From positions 1 through 42,357 of IMG/VR virus record IMGVR_UViG_3300002933_000022: 42,357 nucleotides of DNA; one strand, written 5' to 3'. Positions 16,031 to 26,679 of the stretch are shown here, in pieces. The notes below the pieces were generated by a model. The model did no database searches and was not told the DNA's origin. It saw nothing but the letters and a program-made list of their open reading frames with translations. The stretch is from a virus. The position numbers and the translations under genes were made by a program. Numbering within the stretch: position 1 is the first letter of the stretch; each line of letters opens with the position of its first letter.

Positions 16031-18520
16031 TTATACCTGTAATGCGATTGCTCTCATATCTTGTGCTCTTGGAACAACTGCAGTTGTATCTGAAATAGGA
16101 ACAATTTTAATGGCAAAAGTTAAATAAGAATCATAAACCACATATTTTAAATTACCAGAAACATATCTAACAGTGTTATTGTTAGCTGAATAACGAAACG
16201 CACCATTAATAGCATCAAGACCTGGTATAATACCAAACGCCGCATTACTAATATTAAATGGAGGTGTTTGTATCAACATTAAAGATTTATTAGTTGTTCT
16301 GTTGATGCCTTTTACTTTTGCAGTAAAAAAATTACTTGATGTAGTATCAGCAAGATATACATAATCACCAATATTAACGTTATCAACTGATGGAACATTA
16401 ATCCAATTATTAGATGTTACTGAATTTGCAGAACTTGAAAATAATTCAATGCTTGATGGAAATCCATATTGCAATTCAATAAAATCATTTTTATTAACAG
16501 TACTACTTAATAATGCAGGAGAAGAAATTTGTGTTAGTAATGACCAAGCTTTATTAATAAATTTGCCTGGATCTTCTCTATGTTGTATTTTAGCATACAC
16601 AAGAAAATCAGTATTTGCTGGGCGATAAGCAGTTAAATAAACTTGTAGATCTTCAGCATCTTGACCTGGAGAAAGAACAACATTTTTCGAAATATATCTT
16701 GAACCATATTTAAAATTGGCATTTGTATTTTCACCAAAAAAACTTACAGAAGTTGGTGTAGCATTAATATTATTATTGGTTGATTGCATAATAGAAACAT
16801 TGCTAGCAAAATAACCAGTTATATTATAAAGAATAATTTCATTATCATTAGAAACGAATACTGTTCCTGTTCCAATAGTATTATTAGAAACAACATTTTG
16901 TTGAATTACAGAATCACCCACATTAAATAATACTGGATTATTATCAATTGCGATTCTATATCCTGTTAATTGTGATTGTGGTACAATTGCATTACCAATA
17001 ACATTAACAATAGTCAAACCAGTATCTATAATTGGAGAAATTTTATTATTTCCGGTAGACATATTTGCATAAACTAATGTGCTTGGTTGACCTAATCTAC
17101 CAACGGGCAATTTATTATATTCATTACTTCTTGACATCAATACTCTTGGCAAATCAGATAATTCTAATTCGACATTGTTTACAAGAGGAATAGGTGCAGA
17201 GTCTAAAGTTCTATTTGAATCTTGTGCAGATCCAATAAAAGACCAAGAATTATTAGTGCCTGGAGGTACTGATTCGTTAAATTGAGGAATAATAGTATTA
17301 TACATTGCATCGTAGGTATACACAACATTTGCAGATGCACCTGACCATGCTCCCATAAAATATTGTCCTATAGCATTAGAATAATTTAATGAGGTATTAG
17401 AGGTAACATTATCTAAGTTTATAATAATACGCTGTGTATTGTAAATATTATCAGCGTTTTGAATAGCTGCCATTAGATAACCATCGCCTCTTACTCTACC
17501 AAATAAAGCATCAGTTTCATCGAACATTGCATTAGATGAAAGCTGTAAAGTAGTGCCATCGATAATAGCAGTAATAGTTGATGGTTGTAAATATGATCTA
17601 TTATTTGTACCAATATAAATCATTTGGTTAATAGAAAATGTATTAGTAAATGGAACCGTTATATTATTTGAGCCCATAAGCGTTGCAACATTAGCATAAA
17701 CAGCTGAAACAACAGCATTGGCAGAAGATGTTGCACCTTTTACTTGATATGAAGTAACAAACATACCAGTACTATTTGACAATTTAATTGAACTAGCATT
17801 TACAGAAGAAATTACACCAGTTGCTACATTACCTGTACTATTAGCCTGATAAAGAACTTCACCAACTGTAAATGGACCAGTATTAGAAGAAATAGTTAAA
17901 CGTGTAAGATCGTATGAGCTATTTGATATAACAACAGGTTCTCTTGGTATAAAAGTACCAATTAAATCTCTAATAATAACATAATCAGAATTTCTTGAAG
18001 TAAATACAGCTGTTCCTGTATTATTTTTAAATTGTGCAATATAAAGAGTAAATTTAATATCTTCTGTTTGCACTGCAGTAAACTGAATATCATTTGATGA
18101 AAGAAACAATGTACCAGTATCATTATTAGTAGTAATTGGTAAATTTGTTGTTACGTCTGTAGCATTGACGCCAGCATTTAATTCAGCTGTCCAAATATTA
18201 TAATTTGGATTACCACCAAGAGGAATAATTACAAGAGCATAAGAAGTAGCAGATTGTAAAAATACTGGTGAAGTAAAAGTAAAATTCGTTGCTACCGATG
18301 CATCTGAACTTACATTAACATTAGAAGGTTGTAAAATAACATCACCAAAAGGCATTACGTATGATGTTGGAGTCCCATTTTCTGTTTGTCGTATTTGAAC
18401 TTGTACGCCAAATGTAGGATCTTTAGATTGAAAATACAAATCTAATCCTGTTAAATAAACGCCAGCAACACCATTAGAAGGTTCATTAATATAAAACGTT
18501 TGTGCAATTGGTTTAGTCAT
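16031..18520 (-). CDS. Large peripheral baseplate/tail structural protein (829 aa)
   Basis: Begins MTKPIAQTFYINEPSNGVAG, then LTGLDLYFQSKDPTFGVQVQ and a segment FLQSATSYALVIIPLGGNPN. This belongs to a conserved structural protein type that sits beside the DUF4815-like gene in marine T4-like phages. In this region T4 would carry gp9-gp12, none of which I recognise here. Internal segments from about residue 210 to 300 match a module also found in gp8 and others (RLTISSNTGPFTVGEVLYQ, then IKLSNSTGMFVTS), and a second copy is near residues 520-590. It probably connects the wedge to the fibres; that is inference from position. A ribosome site AAGG lies about 7 nt upstream and an AATAAATA box about 20 nt upstream. 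Confidence 0.75.
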   Translation of the reverse strand: MTKPIAQTFYINEPSNGVAGVYLTGLDLYFQSKDPTFGVQVQIRQTENGTPTSYVMPFGDVILQPSNVNVSSDASVATNFTFTSPVFLQSATSYALVIIPLGGNPNYNIWTAELNAGVNATDVTTNLPITTNNDTGTLFLSSNDIQFTAVQTEDIKFTLYIAQFKNNTGTAVFTSRNSDYVIIRDLIGTFIPREPVVISNSSYDLTRLTISSNTGPFTVGEVLYQANSTGNVATGVISSVNASSIKLSNSTGMFVTSYQVKGATSSANAVVSAVYANVATLMGSNNITVPFTNTFSINQMIYIGTNNRSYLQPSTITAIIDGTTLQLSSNAMFDETDALFGRVRGDGYLMAAIQNADNIYNTQRIIINLDNVTSNTSLNYSNAIGQYFMGAWSGASANVVYTYDAMYNTIIPQFNESVPPGTNNSWSFIGSAQDSNRTLDSAPIPLVNNVELELSDLPRVLMSRSNEYNKLPVGRLGQPSTLVYANMSTGNNKISPIIDTGLTIVNVIGNAIVPQSQLTGYRIAIDNNPVLFNVGDSVIQQNVVSNNTIGTGTVFVSNDNEIILYNITGYFASNVSIMQSTNNNINATPTSVSFFGENTNANFKYGSRYISKNVVLSPGQDAEDLQVYLTAYRPANTDFLVYAKIQHREDPGKFINKAWSLLTQISSPALLSSTVNKNDFIELQYGFPSSIELFSSSANSVTSNNWINVPSVDNVNIGDYVYLADTTSSNFFTAKVKGINRTTNKSLMLIQTPPFNISNAAFGIIPGLDAINGAFRYSANNNTVRYVSGNLKYVVYDSYLTFAIKIVPISDTTAVVPRAQDMRAIALQV

Positions 18521-18539
18521 AGATTTACCTTTTTATGAA

Positions 18540-18547
18540 TATTTATT
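18540..18547 (-). promoter_or_regulatory. Late-promoter-like box (AATAAATA) before the 829-aa gene
   Basis: AATAAATA in the 29-nt gap between the 1497-aa and 829-aa genes, 20 nt from the ATG at 18520. One mismatch to the consensus. Confidence 0.5.
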
Positions 18548-18549
18548 AC

Positions 18550-21500
18550 TTATGAATCACCGGCATCACAAGAAGCAGTGGCGCTACTACTACATCCTGC
18601 ACCACCAGCTCCACCACCACCACCACCAGAACCACTATCACTATTAGCATCAACAGCTGTTACAGTAGCTATTATATTTCCATTATTATCAACAACATCA
18701 TTAACTACTGTATTGTTATTAATATTTTGTGTAACATTAGTAACGTTATTGACATTAGTTTGATTAACTGTAGTAAATGTGTTATTGTTAATGTTAATCT
18801 GTTGTGTAATTGGTGGACCAGGAATAACCTGAAGACTAGTTTGATCAGAAGTACTTGAAGATGTTAATGTTTGTTGTTGAGTAACTTCTTGAGAACTAAT
18901 AATAGGAACTCGAGTGTTTAAAATAGAAGTTCCCTTGGCTATAGAAAGGTTAGTAGCATAAAAAATACCAGTTCCTTGTGTAGTAATAGCATCAATACCA
19001 GTAGTTAAATTATCAACATCACAAAGCATAAATGTCAATTCAGTAGCCTGGAATGTATTTGGAGGAATTTGAAACCATCCATAAATTGTACCATCCGGCT
19101 GAACATACATAGGGTCTCCAAATACAGCAGGCGTTCCTGTTTGTGGATATAGAGTATTGCCATTTGGCAATGCTATAGCGCTACCAATCCAATTACTACC
19201 TGATGGTTGATAAGCTACAAGACCAGTTGCTGCAGAACCAGCAATAATAGGTCCATAAACAGGAGTAGTTTGAACACACCAATTACTAACAGGAGTATTA
19301 TTAAAATATGCATAAATTTTAGCACCAGGTTTTAAACCAAGAGCAGAAAACATAATTTTAGTGCTTGAAATATATGGATTGATACTTACATCTTGAACAA
19401 AAGTGCCAAGATTAAATTGTTGATCATTGTTACCATTATTAATAAGCTGAGTGCCAGTTTGACTTTGTAATGTGTAATTTGTTGTAGTAGTTTGTGTATT
19501 ATATGTATTAATAATGTTACCTTGACTATCAGTTTGACTTCCTGATTGTGTAACATTACCAACAGTATTAGTTTGGTTAGTTGCAACAGTTTGCCAGTTG
19601 CCCCACTGTGTTCCCCAAGCATTTTGAAGATTAATCCAGTTTTGTGATAAATCTAAATTATTAACAACATCAGGATTTTTAGTCATATCCGGTGTTGTTT
19701 GATAATTTGGCTGTAGATTAACATTACATTTAAATACGTAAATATTACCTTCAATACAATTTCTAAATTTGTTTGCATATTGTTGTGTAATATATGGAGT
19801 CCAATTATAATCTAGCATAATCAATGCGCCAGTTTGAACAACTCCAGTACTTAAAGATGTGTCTAATCTAAATTGTTCTGCACGCTGATAAAATGCTGGT
19901 CGCATTTCTCTTTTATTTGAATCAATAGAAATATTAAAATTAGGATCTAATGTATTCGATATATCGAATCCTGCAAATGGATCTACAAGAATACCATTTT
20001 TAAATCTATTTAAACCAGTAGTATCATTTTTAACTAAAAGACTATTGGTTGCTTGTTCAAGCAAATTAAGTGAAGTATAATATTCAAGATTCGTAATTCT
20101 TGTTGCAAGTTTGCCAATTTCAGCCATCGTATAACGCTTGTTTTGTGTTATACTTGCTGTAATAGCATAATCAAATCTTTTATAATTTTTGGCTTGCGCA
20201 GAAGTGAGAGATGGATATGGGGGAATATTTACAACACCAAGTTGCATTGTTCCTACAGGATTCAAAGGTGTTTGTGGTATAGAATCAGAAATACCTTCAA
20301 TAATTTTGAAAGCGCCTTGATTTGTAACAATGGCAAGATCATTTCTTGGTAGATAATGAATTACATCAGACTGCCAATTTGAATCAGGTGTAGGTACATA
20401 TGATCCAGAAGATAAAATACTGATACTATTAGTATTACTTGGATTAATTGTAGCATTACTAATAATTGTATTAACAGTCGCAGTATTAGATACATATACA
20501 CGAAAATCAACACAATCTCTAAGATCATATCTTAATGATGATGATGATAAGTATTCTGGTATTTCTTGGATAGTAATTGCTGTGGTATTTGATGTATTGA
20601 TGTCATCGATAGGATATGAATTAGCTGTAAAGAAACCAACGCCTTGAGAAAAATCAGGAACAAAAACATCTAAATCTACAAGTATAGTTGAAGTGTTACT
20701 TAACAAACCTATTGATGCATTTTGTAGTTTAATACTTGCAAGTGTATAAAGATTATCTGTTTGACCATTAACAAAAGTAAATGCCTCAGAAGAATCTGTA
20801 ACACTATTAGAGTAAACACCAGAACTGCCAATGTAAATGTTATTAACCTGATAAACGTCAGGTAAACCCAACGACCATGGCCCAACAGTATTAGCTGGGT
20901 GGCTAGAACAATCAATTTTTACAAATGCATTTTTAACAATTTTTTTCTGAGCTGAAATAGTAGATTTTCTTAAAATATCATGATAAATTGTTGTTTGTAA
21001 ACTAGATGCAAGTGTTTCGTTCAATGAAAATTGCGCAGTACTTCCGCTTATACTAGCAGATCTTTGTACTTGAGTAAAATCAATAGGAACTCCAGCAACG
21101 AATTGTTTAGCATGAGTATTTGCTACTGGTGATGTAGAGAAATTGTTACTTACTCTAATTAAAGTATTATTTGCAACAAATACTACAAGATGTGTTTCAT
21201 TATTAATTTTAATAAAATCGCCAGCTTGATAATCATTAATAAACGTTGTTGCTGAACCTGTTACAGTATTTTGACCAGATGATGCTGAAACAGTACCAGT
21301 TTTATTTGTAGTTGTTACTGTAGTAGTTGGAATTAGTTCAAAATTTCTCAATTCTTCATGAGTTAATACGCCGCTATAAGTATAGCTTTCTGTTCCTGTA
21401 CCAACTATAGAAGCTAATGAAACAGACATAATACCTGTACAAGCAAACGAAGCACTAGATTTATTTCGATAAACATACTGTGTATTATTAAAACCACTAG

Positions 21501-23043
21501 GATTTAATGCTTGTTGACCAAGTGGGAAAATTAAAGTATTTAATGCTGTTTCTTGCAGTGAAGCAATATTTGTATTTGATGCAGCATTGTACTGTAATAC
21601 AGTATCTGCTACAGCCAATACGCTTGAATTATAATTTATAATACTTTTTACATTACTAAAAGATTGGCCTGCATTCATAATGACATTAAATAGATATAAT
21701 CTATAAACATCATTTCCTGTACCAATTTGTCCTGAATCATATGCCACGTTTAATACGTAAGCTGTACCAATTTTAGTTGATGTTGAATATCCAACACTTA
21801 AAAATCCACCACTTGAGACAGCAGTTTTGGCTACGTTATGTAATTCTATTTTAGTTATTGTATCTGTACCAAAATCGCCAACTAATTGATTTGCATAAAC
21901 ATAATTACCATAATTAGCACTTACAATTTGACCAGAAATACTTTCTGTGTCAACGCCCTTTCTAAGAGTAGTTTTATTATTTCCAATAAATTCTACTCTA
22001 TAACCTTCAGAATATCCAAGACCCGTAGAAGAAATAAGATTTACGTAATCATGATAAAGTGGATCAGTTGAAGCTTTTGGTTCGGTCGACAGTAAAAATG
22101 GATTAACGATAAAATTGCCATTTGTTTCGTATGTTCTTTGTGCTAATTGATTACCAAGAATATTATAATCTGGGCTATTTTTGATACTTATAGGAACGCC
22201 AGCACGAAAATCAACAAGAGAAAAGAAAGCTGAATTGCTACTTTGATCAGTTGTTGTAACGAATAATGTAGGTATTAATTGTAAACGATGAGCACCAGGA
22301 GCTGCATAATTTGGCGCACCGGCAGCATTATCTAACAGAGAAGTATCAGCTTCAGGAGTTATGATATTTTCTACGGGATTGAAACCGACAGAAACATTAT
22401 CTGGTGTATTTGAATATTTCGAAACAATAATTGTTTGAGGTTGTACTGTAATAAAAAACCCTTTCTGGAAAATAACACCTTCGCTTGTCGTGAAAGCATA
22501 TCCAGTTCCAGTAGAATTAGTTACTGTTGCAACAGTAACGTTACCAATAATAGCCGTTGTATTCGAATTGTTAACATTTCCAGAAATAACAAGAGTATCA
22601 TTATTTGCGAATGTATTTTGTGGCATACCATTCGCAAAAGTACCTACGTTTAAATATTTAATATAAAGCGTATTAAGATCTGGATCTTGCGCAATATATC
22701 CAGCAACTGTGTTAATAATAACACCTTGCAATCCGTTATTATTATACACATATTTGTTTTGAAAATCTGTAATAGTAAAAGCAAATCCATTGGCATAAGT
22801 ATCACCAATTTTTACATACTGGTACGCATTATCAAAGGTAAAAGAGCAACCTTCTACTACAGAACCTTCGACGAAAATATGGCGACCAAATTTATCGATT
22901 TGATCTTGCAAAATAGTTTGCATCTGATTAAGTTCACGAGTTTGTACAGCTGTGCCTGGTCTGTATAATACTCTGTAGAAATTTTTATCTACATTGTAAT
23001 CATCATAATAGGGACTACGAGATAAATCTGTTGTTAATGCCAT
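18550..23043 (-). CDS. Giant DUF4815-type baseplate/tail structural protein (1497 aa)
   Basis: The N-terminal region (LSRSPYYDDYN, GTAVQTRELNQMQ, DQIDKFGRHIFVEGSVVEG) matches the DUF4815-type structural proteins of phages, which I recall from T4-like cyanophages and pelagiphages next to gp8. It is probably a peripheral baseplate component in the place of T4 gp10. The middle (about residues 880-1160) includes FDYAITASITQNKRYTMAEI and the YYTSLNLLEQ segment. The C-terminal 100 residues are strikingly different: an Asn/Thr/Val-rich stretch (NNVTNVTQNINNNTVVND), a Gly-rich run near 1470-1480, then AGCSSSATASCDAGDS with cysteines at 1484 and 1492. The gene follows gp8 by 8 nt with GAGG upstream of the ATG. 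Confidence 0.75.
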   Translation of the reverse strand: MALTTDLSRSPYYDDYNVDKNFYRVLYRPGTAVQTRELNQMQTILQDQIDKFGRHIFVEGSVVEGCSFTFDNAYQYVKIGDTYANGFAFTITDFQNKYVYNNNGLQGVIINTVAGYIAQDPDLNTLYIKYLNVGTFANGMPQNTFANNDTLVISGNVNNSNTTAIIGNVTVATVTNSTGTGYAFTTSEGVIFQKGFFITVQPQTIIVSKYSNTPDNVSVGFNPVENIITPEADTSLLDNAAGAPNYAAPGAHRLQLIPTLFVTTTDQSSNSAFFSLVDFRAGVPISIKNSPDYNILGNQLAQRTYETNGNFIVNPFLLSTEPKASTDPLYHDYVNLISSTGLGYSEGYRVEFIGNNKTTLRKGVDTESISGQIVSANYGNYVYANQLVGDFGTDTITKIELHNVAKTAVSSGGFLSVGYSTSTKIGTAYVLNVAYDSGQIGTGNDVYRLYLFNVIMNAGQSFSNVKSIINYNSSVLAVADTVLQYNAASNTNIASLQETALNTLIFPLGQQALNPSGFNNTQYVYRNKSSASFACTGIMSVSLASIVGTGTESYTYSGVLTHEELRNFELIPTTTVTTTNKTGTVSASSGQNTVTGSATTFINDYQAGDFIKINNETHLVVFVANNTLIRVSNNFSTSPVANTHAKQFVAGVPIDFTQVQRSASISGSTAQFSLNETLASSLQTTIYHDILRKSTISAQKKIVKNAFVKIDCSSHPANTVGPWSLGLPDVYQVNNIYIGSSGVYSNSVTDSSEAFTFVNGQTDNLYTLASIKLQNASIGLLSNTSTILVDLDVFVPDFSQGVGFFTANSYPIDDINTSNTTAITIQEIPEYLSSSSLRYDLRDCVDFRVYVSNTATVNTIISNATINPSNTNSISILSSGSYVPTPDSNWQSDVIHYLPRNDLAIVTNQGAFKIIEGISDSIPQTPLNPVGTMQLGVVNIPPYPSLTSAQAKNYKRFDYAITASITQNKRYTMAEIGKLATRITNLEYYTSLNLLEQATNSLLVKNDTTGLNRFKNGILVDPFAGFDISNTLDPNFNISIDSNKREMRPAFYQRAEQFRLDTSLSTGVVQTGALIMLDYNWTPYITQQYANKFRNCIEGNIYVFKCNVNLQPNYQTTPDMTKNPDVVNNLDLSQNWINLQNAWGTQWGNWQTVATNQTNTVGNVTQSGSQTDSQGNIINTYNTQTTTTNYTLQSQTGTQLINNGNNDQQFNLGTFVQDVSINPYISSTKIMFSALGLKPGAKIYAYFNNTPVSNWCVQTTPVYGPIIAGSAATGLVAYQPSGSNWIGSAIALPNGNTLYPQTGTPAVFGDPMYVQPDGTIYGWFQIPPNTFQATELTFMLCDVDNLTTGIDAITTQGTGIFYATNLSIAKGTSILNTRVPIISSQEVTQQQTLTSSSTSDQTSLQVIPGPPITQQININNNTFTTVNQTNVNNVTNVTQNINNNTVVNDVVDNNGNIIATVTAVDANSDSGSGGGGGGAGGAGCSSSATASCDAGDS

Positions 23044-23051
23044 ATTTTCCT

Positions 23052-26000
23052 CTAAAACTTAATAATCAAATTGATATTTTCTTTAGATGTAGCAGTTCTA
23101 GTTACTGGTGCGATATTTTCCAAATAAACTACGGAACCACTATCTCTTACTAATTCAGGATAAATTATTGTTGACAATTCACTTTTGCCTACAGATCCAC
23201 TTTGGTTTCCAATAATCGTATTAGCGCTGGTTTGGAATTTATTACTTCCATTTACATTATTTAATACTAGAACAGGATAAACATAATTAATATAAGCACC
23301 AATATTAAGATTATTTATAATTCTATGCGAAGTCGAAAAAGTTCCAGTAGATGAAGTTAATCTTAAATATGAAGTATTTGCAAATGTTACTAATGCAGTA
23401 GCGCCAGAAGTATTATCAGTAATTTGATTACCAATATTAAATACACCATTAGCATTAGTGAAAGAAATATCAATATCAGTATTTGTACTAATTATTACAC
23501 CAGATGCGTTTGTAACATTTTGTGTTACTGTTTCACCAACTAGATACGGTCCAGTATTCGATGATAGTGTTATTCTAGCTAATTGAGAAAATTTAAGACC
23601 GAAATTAGAAGACGAATCAATTGTATTGTTAACAGTATAGATAGCAGTAACATTAGCATAAGCATTGATAATAGAATCGTATACTGTATCATTTACATCA
23701 AAACGCCCAGATACATTTGTTAATTGCAATACATCACTATTTGCTTGTAGTACAAAAGCAGAAGCGTTTGTTGATGTTTCTGAGACGATATCTACATTCG
23801 AAGCAACGAATTGTATTGTATTTGCAATATAAACATTAGCTGTAGTATTTGAAGTAAGACCGATAATATTATCACCAGAACAATTTTGTACAAAATTACC
23901 TTGAATATTTTTTAGCTGCATAAATGTACTATTTGTAGTTACTATAATACCTGCAGCACTAGAATTAGCCTGAGTGATAAATTCGCCAGCAACGAACCCA
24001 ATTCCGCTTCTGTTTTGAATAGATAAATTGATACGATCATAATTCGCTACGTGAATAGAGGCGTCAGCAAACAATGGATTTTCAATAATTCCAATTCTAC
24101 GATATTTACCATATACTGGATATTTATAACCTTCATTTTCGCCAGTATCAATAGTCATAGAAATACCAGCATATCTAGCACCTAATTCTTTATATGCATT
24201 CGAACCATGACCAGAAAGCGGCGAAATTATTGGATTAGCAGAAGCGCCATTACCGAATAAATTATTTGATGAAAAGGAAATATTAGCATAAGTGTAATTG
24301 TTGCCTGGGTTTAACATTACAACAGAACTAATTTCATTAGCAGAAAGAAATGTAGTATTTACAACAGAATACGCTAAAGCTCCTGTGCCATCACCAGTAA
24401 TATTAACTGCAGGTGAAATAACATACTCCGTTAACTCATTTGGTATTTTATATGAAGCAATAAGACTTGCATTACCAACCAAAGACAAATCAGGCAAAGT
24501 TTTAATAAAAATTTGTTGACCTGAAATAAAACTACCTTGTGGTGAAGATAAAGTAATATTTGGAAAAGAAATAGATGAAACGATATTAGCTTTTTGCAAA
24601 CTCGACACGCCACGAATAAAATTATTCGGACCAGTTGCAAACGTTCCTTGAATACTACTTAAAATGATAGCTGTTGTATTGCAAAATGAAACAATACCAT
24701 TTGCACCTTGAACAACATTATCTGAACCTACCATATCAACACGTTCACCAACTGCAAACAATAAACTGTTTATTGAAGAATTATTATAGCTTAAAGTTAC
24801 GCTATTTAAATTAGTATTCGAAATAATACCATTAGCTTGAGTTACAGATATAGAAGTTGGTACAGCAGCATATACTATTTGATAAACGCTATTCGCAATA
24901 GCATTAGTAGTTAATGGATAATTTACTGTAATAACACTGCTGTTAACAGCTGTTATGTAACGGATATTTACACTACTATTAGAACCAACTCTAATATATT
25001 CACCAACAGCAAAATCAGTAGTAAATGATGTTCCGCTATTAGAACTAATATAATATGTGTTAATAGAAGAATTTACTGTGGCTGTTTGACCAGTAAATGA
25101 ATGACCAGATTCTGTTTTGCCTTTTGCCAAAGTAATAGGGGTATTACTAGTACTATTTGTTGTTAATTTAAAACCAGTACTGTTAGCGCCAATAACATAA
25201 TAATAGTTAGCATTAGCTAAATTAGCTAAAACACTGTTGCCAGAATCTGTTTTGTAGAAAACATAATCGCCGTTAGCAAAATATTGACCTTGACCTACTA
25301 AAGTAACAAAATTATTACCAGGATCAACATTAGTATTAGCATTAAAATATACTGGCAGCGGTGGCGAAACTGTAACAGTTGGTGGTAATGTGTATCCTGT
25401 ACCTTGACCTGTTATGGTAATCGTTCCAATTCGTCCAGTAGAATTAGCAGTTGAATTGGCAGTAGCTCCTGTGCCTGTAGTATCGCCAACAGAATTAGCA
25501 ATAGTTACGGTCGCATTAGCAGTATATCCAGAACCAGGAAATGTTAAATTTAATGTTCTTAATATATTTGTTTTAATATCAACTGTACCATTTCTCAATA
25601 CGCCTGCTTGTGCAGTATTGTAAAATGGAAGATTTTGGATAAAATCATTCGAACTAGATTTGATTACTTTTAATAAAGTAACATTAGCGGATATAATATT
25701 AGCAGTAGCTCCAGTATCAGATTGAACGATTTGATCGTTAATATTTAAATAACCTTGCTGATAAAGAAAAGAAATATTATCTATTCTTTGAGAAGCTAAA
25801 GTACCTACATTAAATGCACCATTAATGTTTGTAATATTTAAAATAACAGAAGTATCAAATGGTTGTGAAACTGTAACAAGTCTATTTAATCCACTATAAT
25901 CAATAATATTTCTTATTTGACCGCCACCGTAACCTGTTTTTAAATAAATTGCTGAATTTGTATATCTACCTGAAATAGGTGATGCAGTATTAGCGATTTG

Positions 26001-26648
26001 AACGACATAATTATTTTGAAAATTTTGCAAATAACCAGAGTCATATGCTTGATAATTGATGCCAATATTTGATACACGAATAAAATCAATAGAACCTTTA
26101 ATCGCATTATTAGTAACATCATTATTTGGTGTTACTGGAATATATGTAGAAGAAGTAAATTTAGTATTTGCATTAGATTCAATAGTAAACATATATTTCC
26201 AAACATAATTATCAGCAGTGGTAAATACTCCACTAGTTGTAGTTAATGATGGTTTTACTATTGAAGGGGATCCATTATTGTTATCAATACATTTATATAC
26301 TTCATAAGCATCTGTAATAACATAAAATTGATTGTCATATAAATTAGAATCAAATTGACTGTAAGCATAATAAACAGTATTGCTTGTCCAATTATATCTT
26401 GGCACCATATATGTAATGTCATCCGAAGTAATTAATTTACCGAACACAAGATCTTTATAGATAGATTGTTCATAAGAATAAATTGAAGAATTGGCTGCAG
26501 GAACTGATGTATCATCTGCATTACCATTCGTATTGATCCAAGAATCAGTTTTACCGTAAAAAAGGTAATAAGAATTTTTTGAATTCTTTACGTTGTTTAC
26601 GAAAGAACTAATCGTATCGATATACTGATTGATTGTTAAAACTGCCAT
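23052..26648 (-). CDS. 8: Baseplate wedge protein gp8, greatly enlarged (1198 aa)
   Basis: The gp8 core is recognisable in three pieces. Residues 1-200 carry YYLFYGKTDSWINTN, VPRYNWTSN, YEVYKCIDNNNGSPS and DNYVWKYMFTI, matching the order of T4 gp8 (FGRSEPWSS, IPRRDWG, VYRCLD, GYVWEYLF). Residues about 849-866 carry KYRRIGIIENPLFAD (T4 FRQISIITNPLEAK). The terminus SGSVVYLENIAPVTR and KENINLIIKF matches T4 HSGEMIYMENRPPI and EEINILFTF. T4 gp8 is 334 aa. Here about 600 residues are inserted between pieces one and two and about 300 between two and three. The insertions are made of beta-rich modules such as ITLSSNTGPYLVGETVTQ and LTFPGSGYTANATVTIA. The role is to join the wedge core to peripheral components. 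A CATAAATA box lies 24 nt upstream. Confidence 0.9.
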   Translation of the reverse strand: MAVLTINQYIDTISSFVNNVKNSKNSYYLFYGKTDSWINTNGNADDTSVPAANSSIYSYEQSIYKDLVFGKLITSDDITYMVPRYNWTSNTVYYAYSQFDSNLYDNQFYVITDAYEVYKCIDNNNGSPSIVKPSLTTTSGVFTTADNYVWKYMFTIESNANTKFTSSTYIPVTPNNDVTNNAIKGSIDFIRVSNIGINYQAYDSGYLQNFQNNYVVQIANTASPISGRYTNSAIYLKTGYGGGQIRNIIDYSGLNRLVTVSQPFDTSVILNITNINGAFNVGTLASQRIDNISFLYQQGYLNINDQIVQSDTGATANIISANVTLLKVIKSSSNDFIQNLPFYNTAQAGVLRNGTVDIKTNILRTLNLTFPGSGYTANATVTIANSVGDTTGTGATANSTANSTGRIGTITITGQGTGYTLPPTVTVSPPLPVYFNANTNVDPGNNFVTLVGQGQYFANGDYVFYKTDSGNSVLANLANANYYYVIGANSTGFKLTTNSTSNTPITLAKGKTESGHSFTGQTATVNSSINTYYISSNSGTSFTTDFAVGEYIRVGSNSSVNIRYITAVNSSVITVNYPLTTNAIANSVYQIVYAAVPTSISVTQANGIISNTNLNSVTLSYNNSSINSLLFAVGERVDMVGSDNVVQGANGIVSFCNTTAIILSSIQGTFATGPNNFIRGVSSLQKANIVSSISFPNITLSSPQGSFISGQQIFIKTLPDLSLVGNASLIASYKIPNELTEYVISPAVNITGDGTGALAYSVVNTTFLSANEISSVVMLNPGNNYTYANISFSSNNLFGNGASANPIISPLSGHGSNAYKELGARYAGISMTIDTGENEGYKYPVYGKYRRIGIIENPLFADASIHVANYDRINLSIQNRSGIGFVAGEFITQANSSAAGIIVTTNSTFMQLKNIQGNFVQNCSGDNIIGLTSNTTANVYIANTIQFVASNVDIVSETSTNASAFVLQANSDVLQLTNVSGRFDVNDTVYDSIINAYANVTAIYTVNNTIDSSSNFGLKFSQLARITLSSNTGPYLVGETVTQNVTNASGVIISTNTDIDISFTNANGVFNIGNQITDNTSGATALVTFANTSYLRLTSSTGTFSTSHRIINNLNIGAYINYVYPVLVLNNVNGSNKFQTSANTIIGNQSGSVGKSELSTIIYPELVRDSGSVVYLENIAPVTRTATSKENINLIIKF

Positions 26649-26671
26649 TCTTTAGCCCAATTTATTTTATC

Positions 26672-26679
26672 TATTTATG
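26672..26679 (-). promoter_or_regulatory. Late-promoter-like box (CATAAATA) before gp8
   Basis: CATAAATA overlapping the stop codon of the gp7-like gene and 24 nt from the gp8 ATG at 26648. One mismatch to the consensus. Confidence 0.5.
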
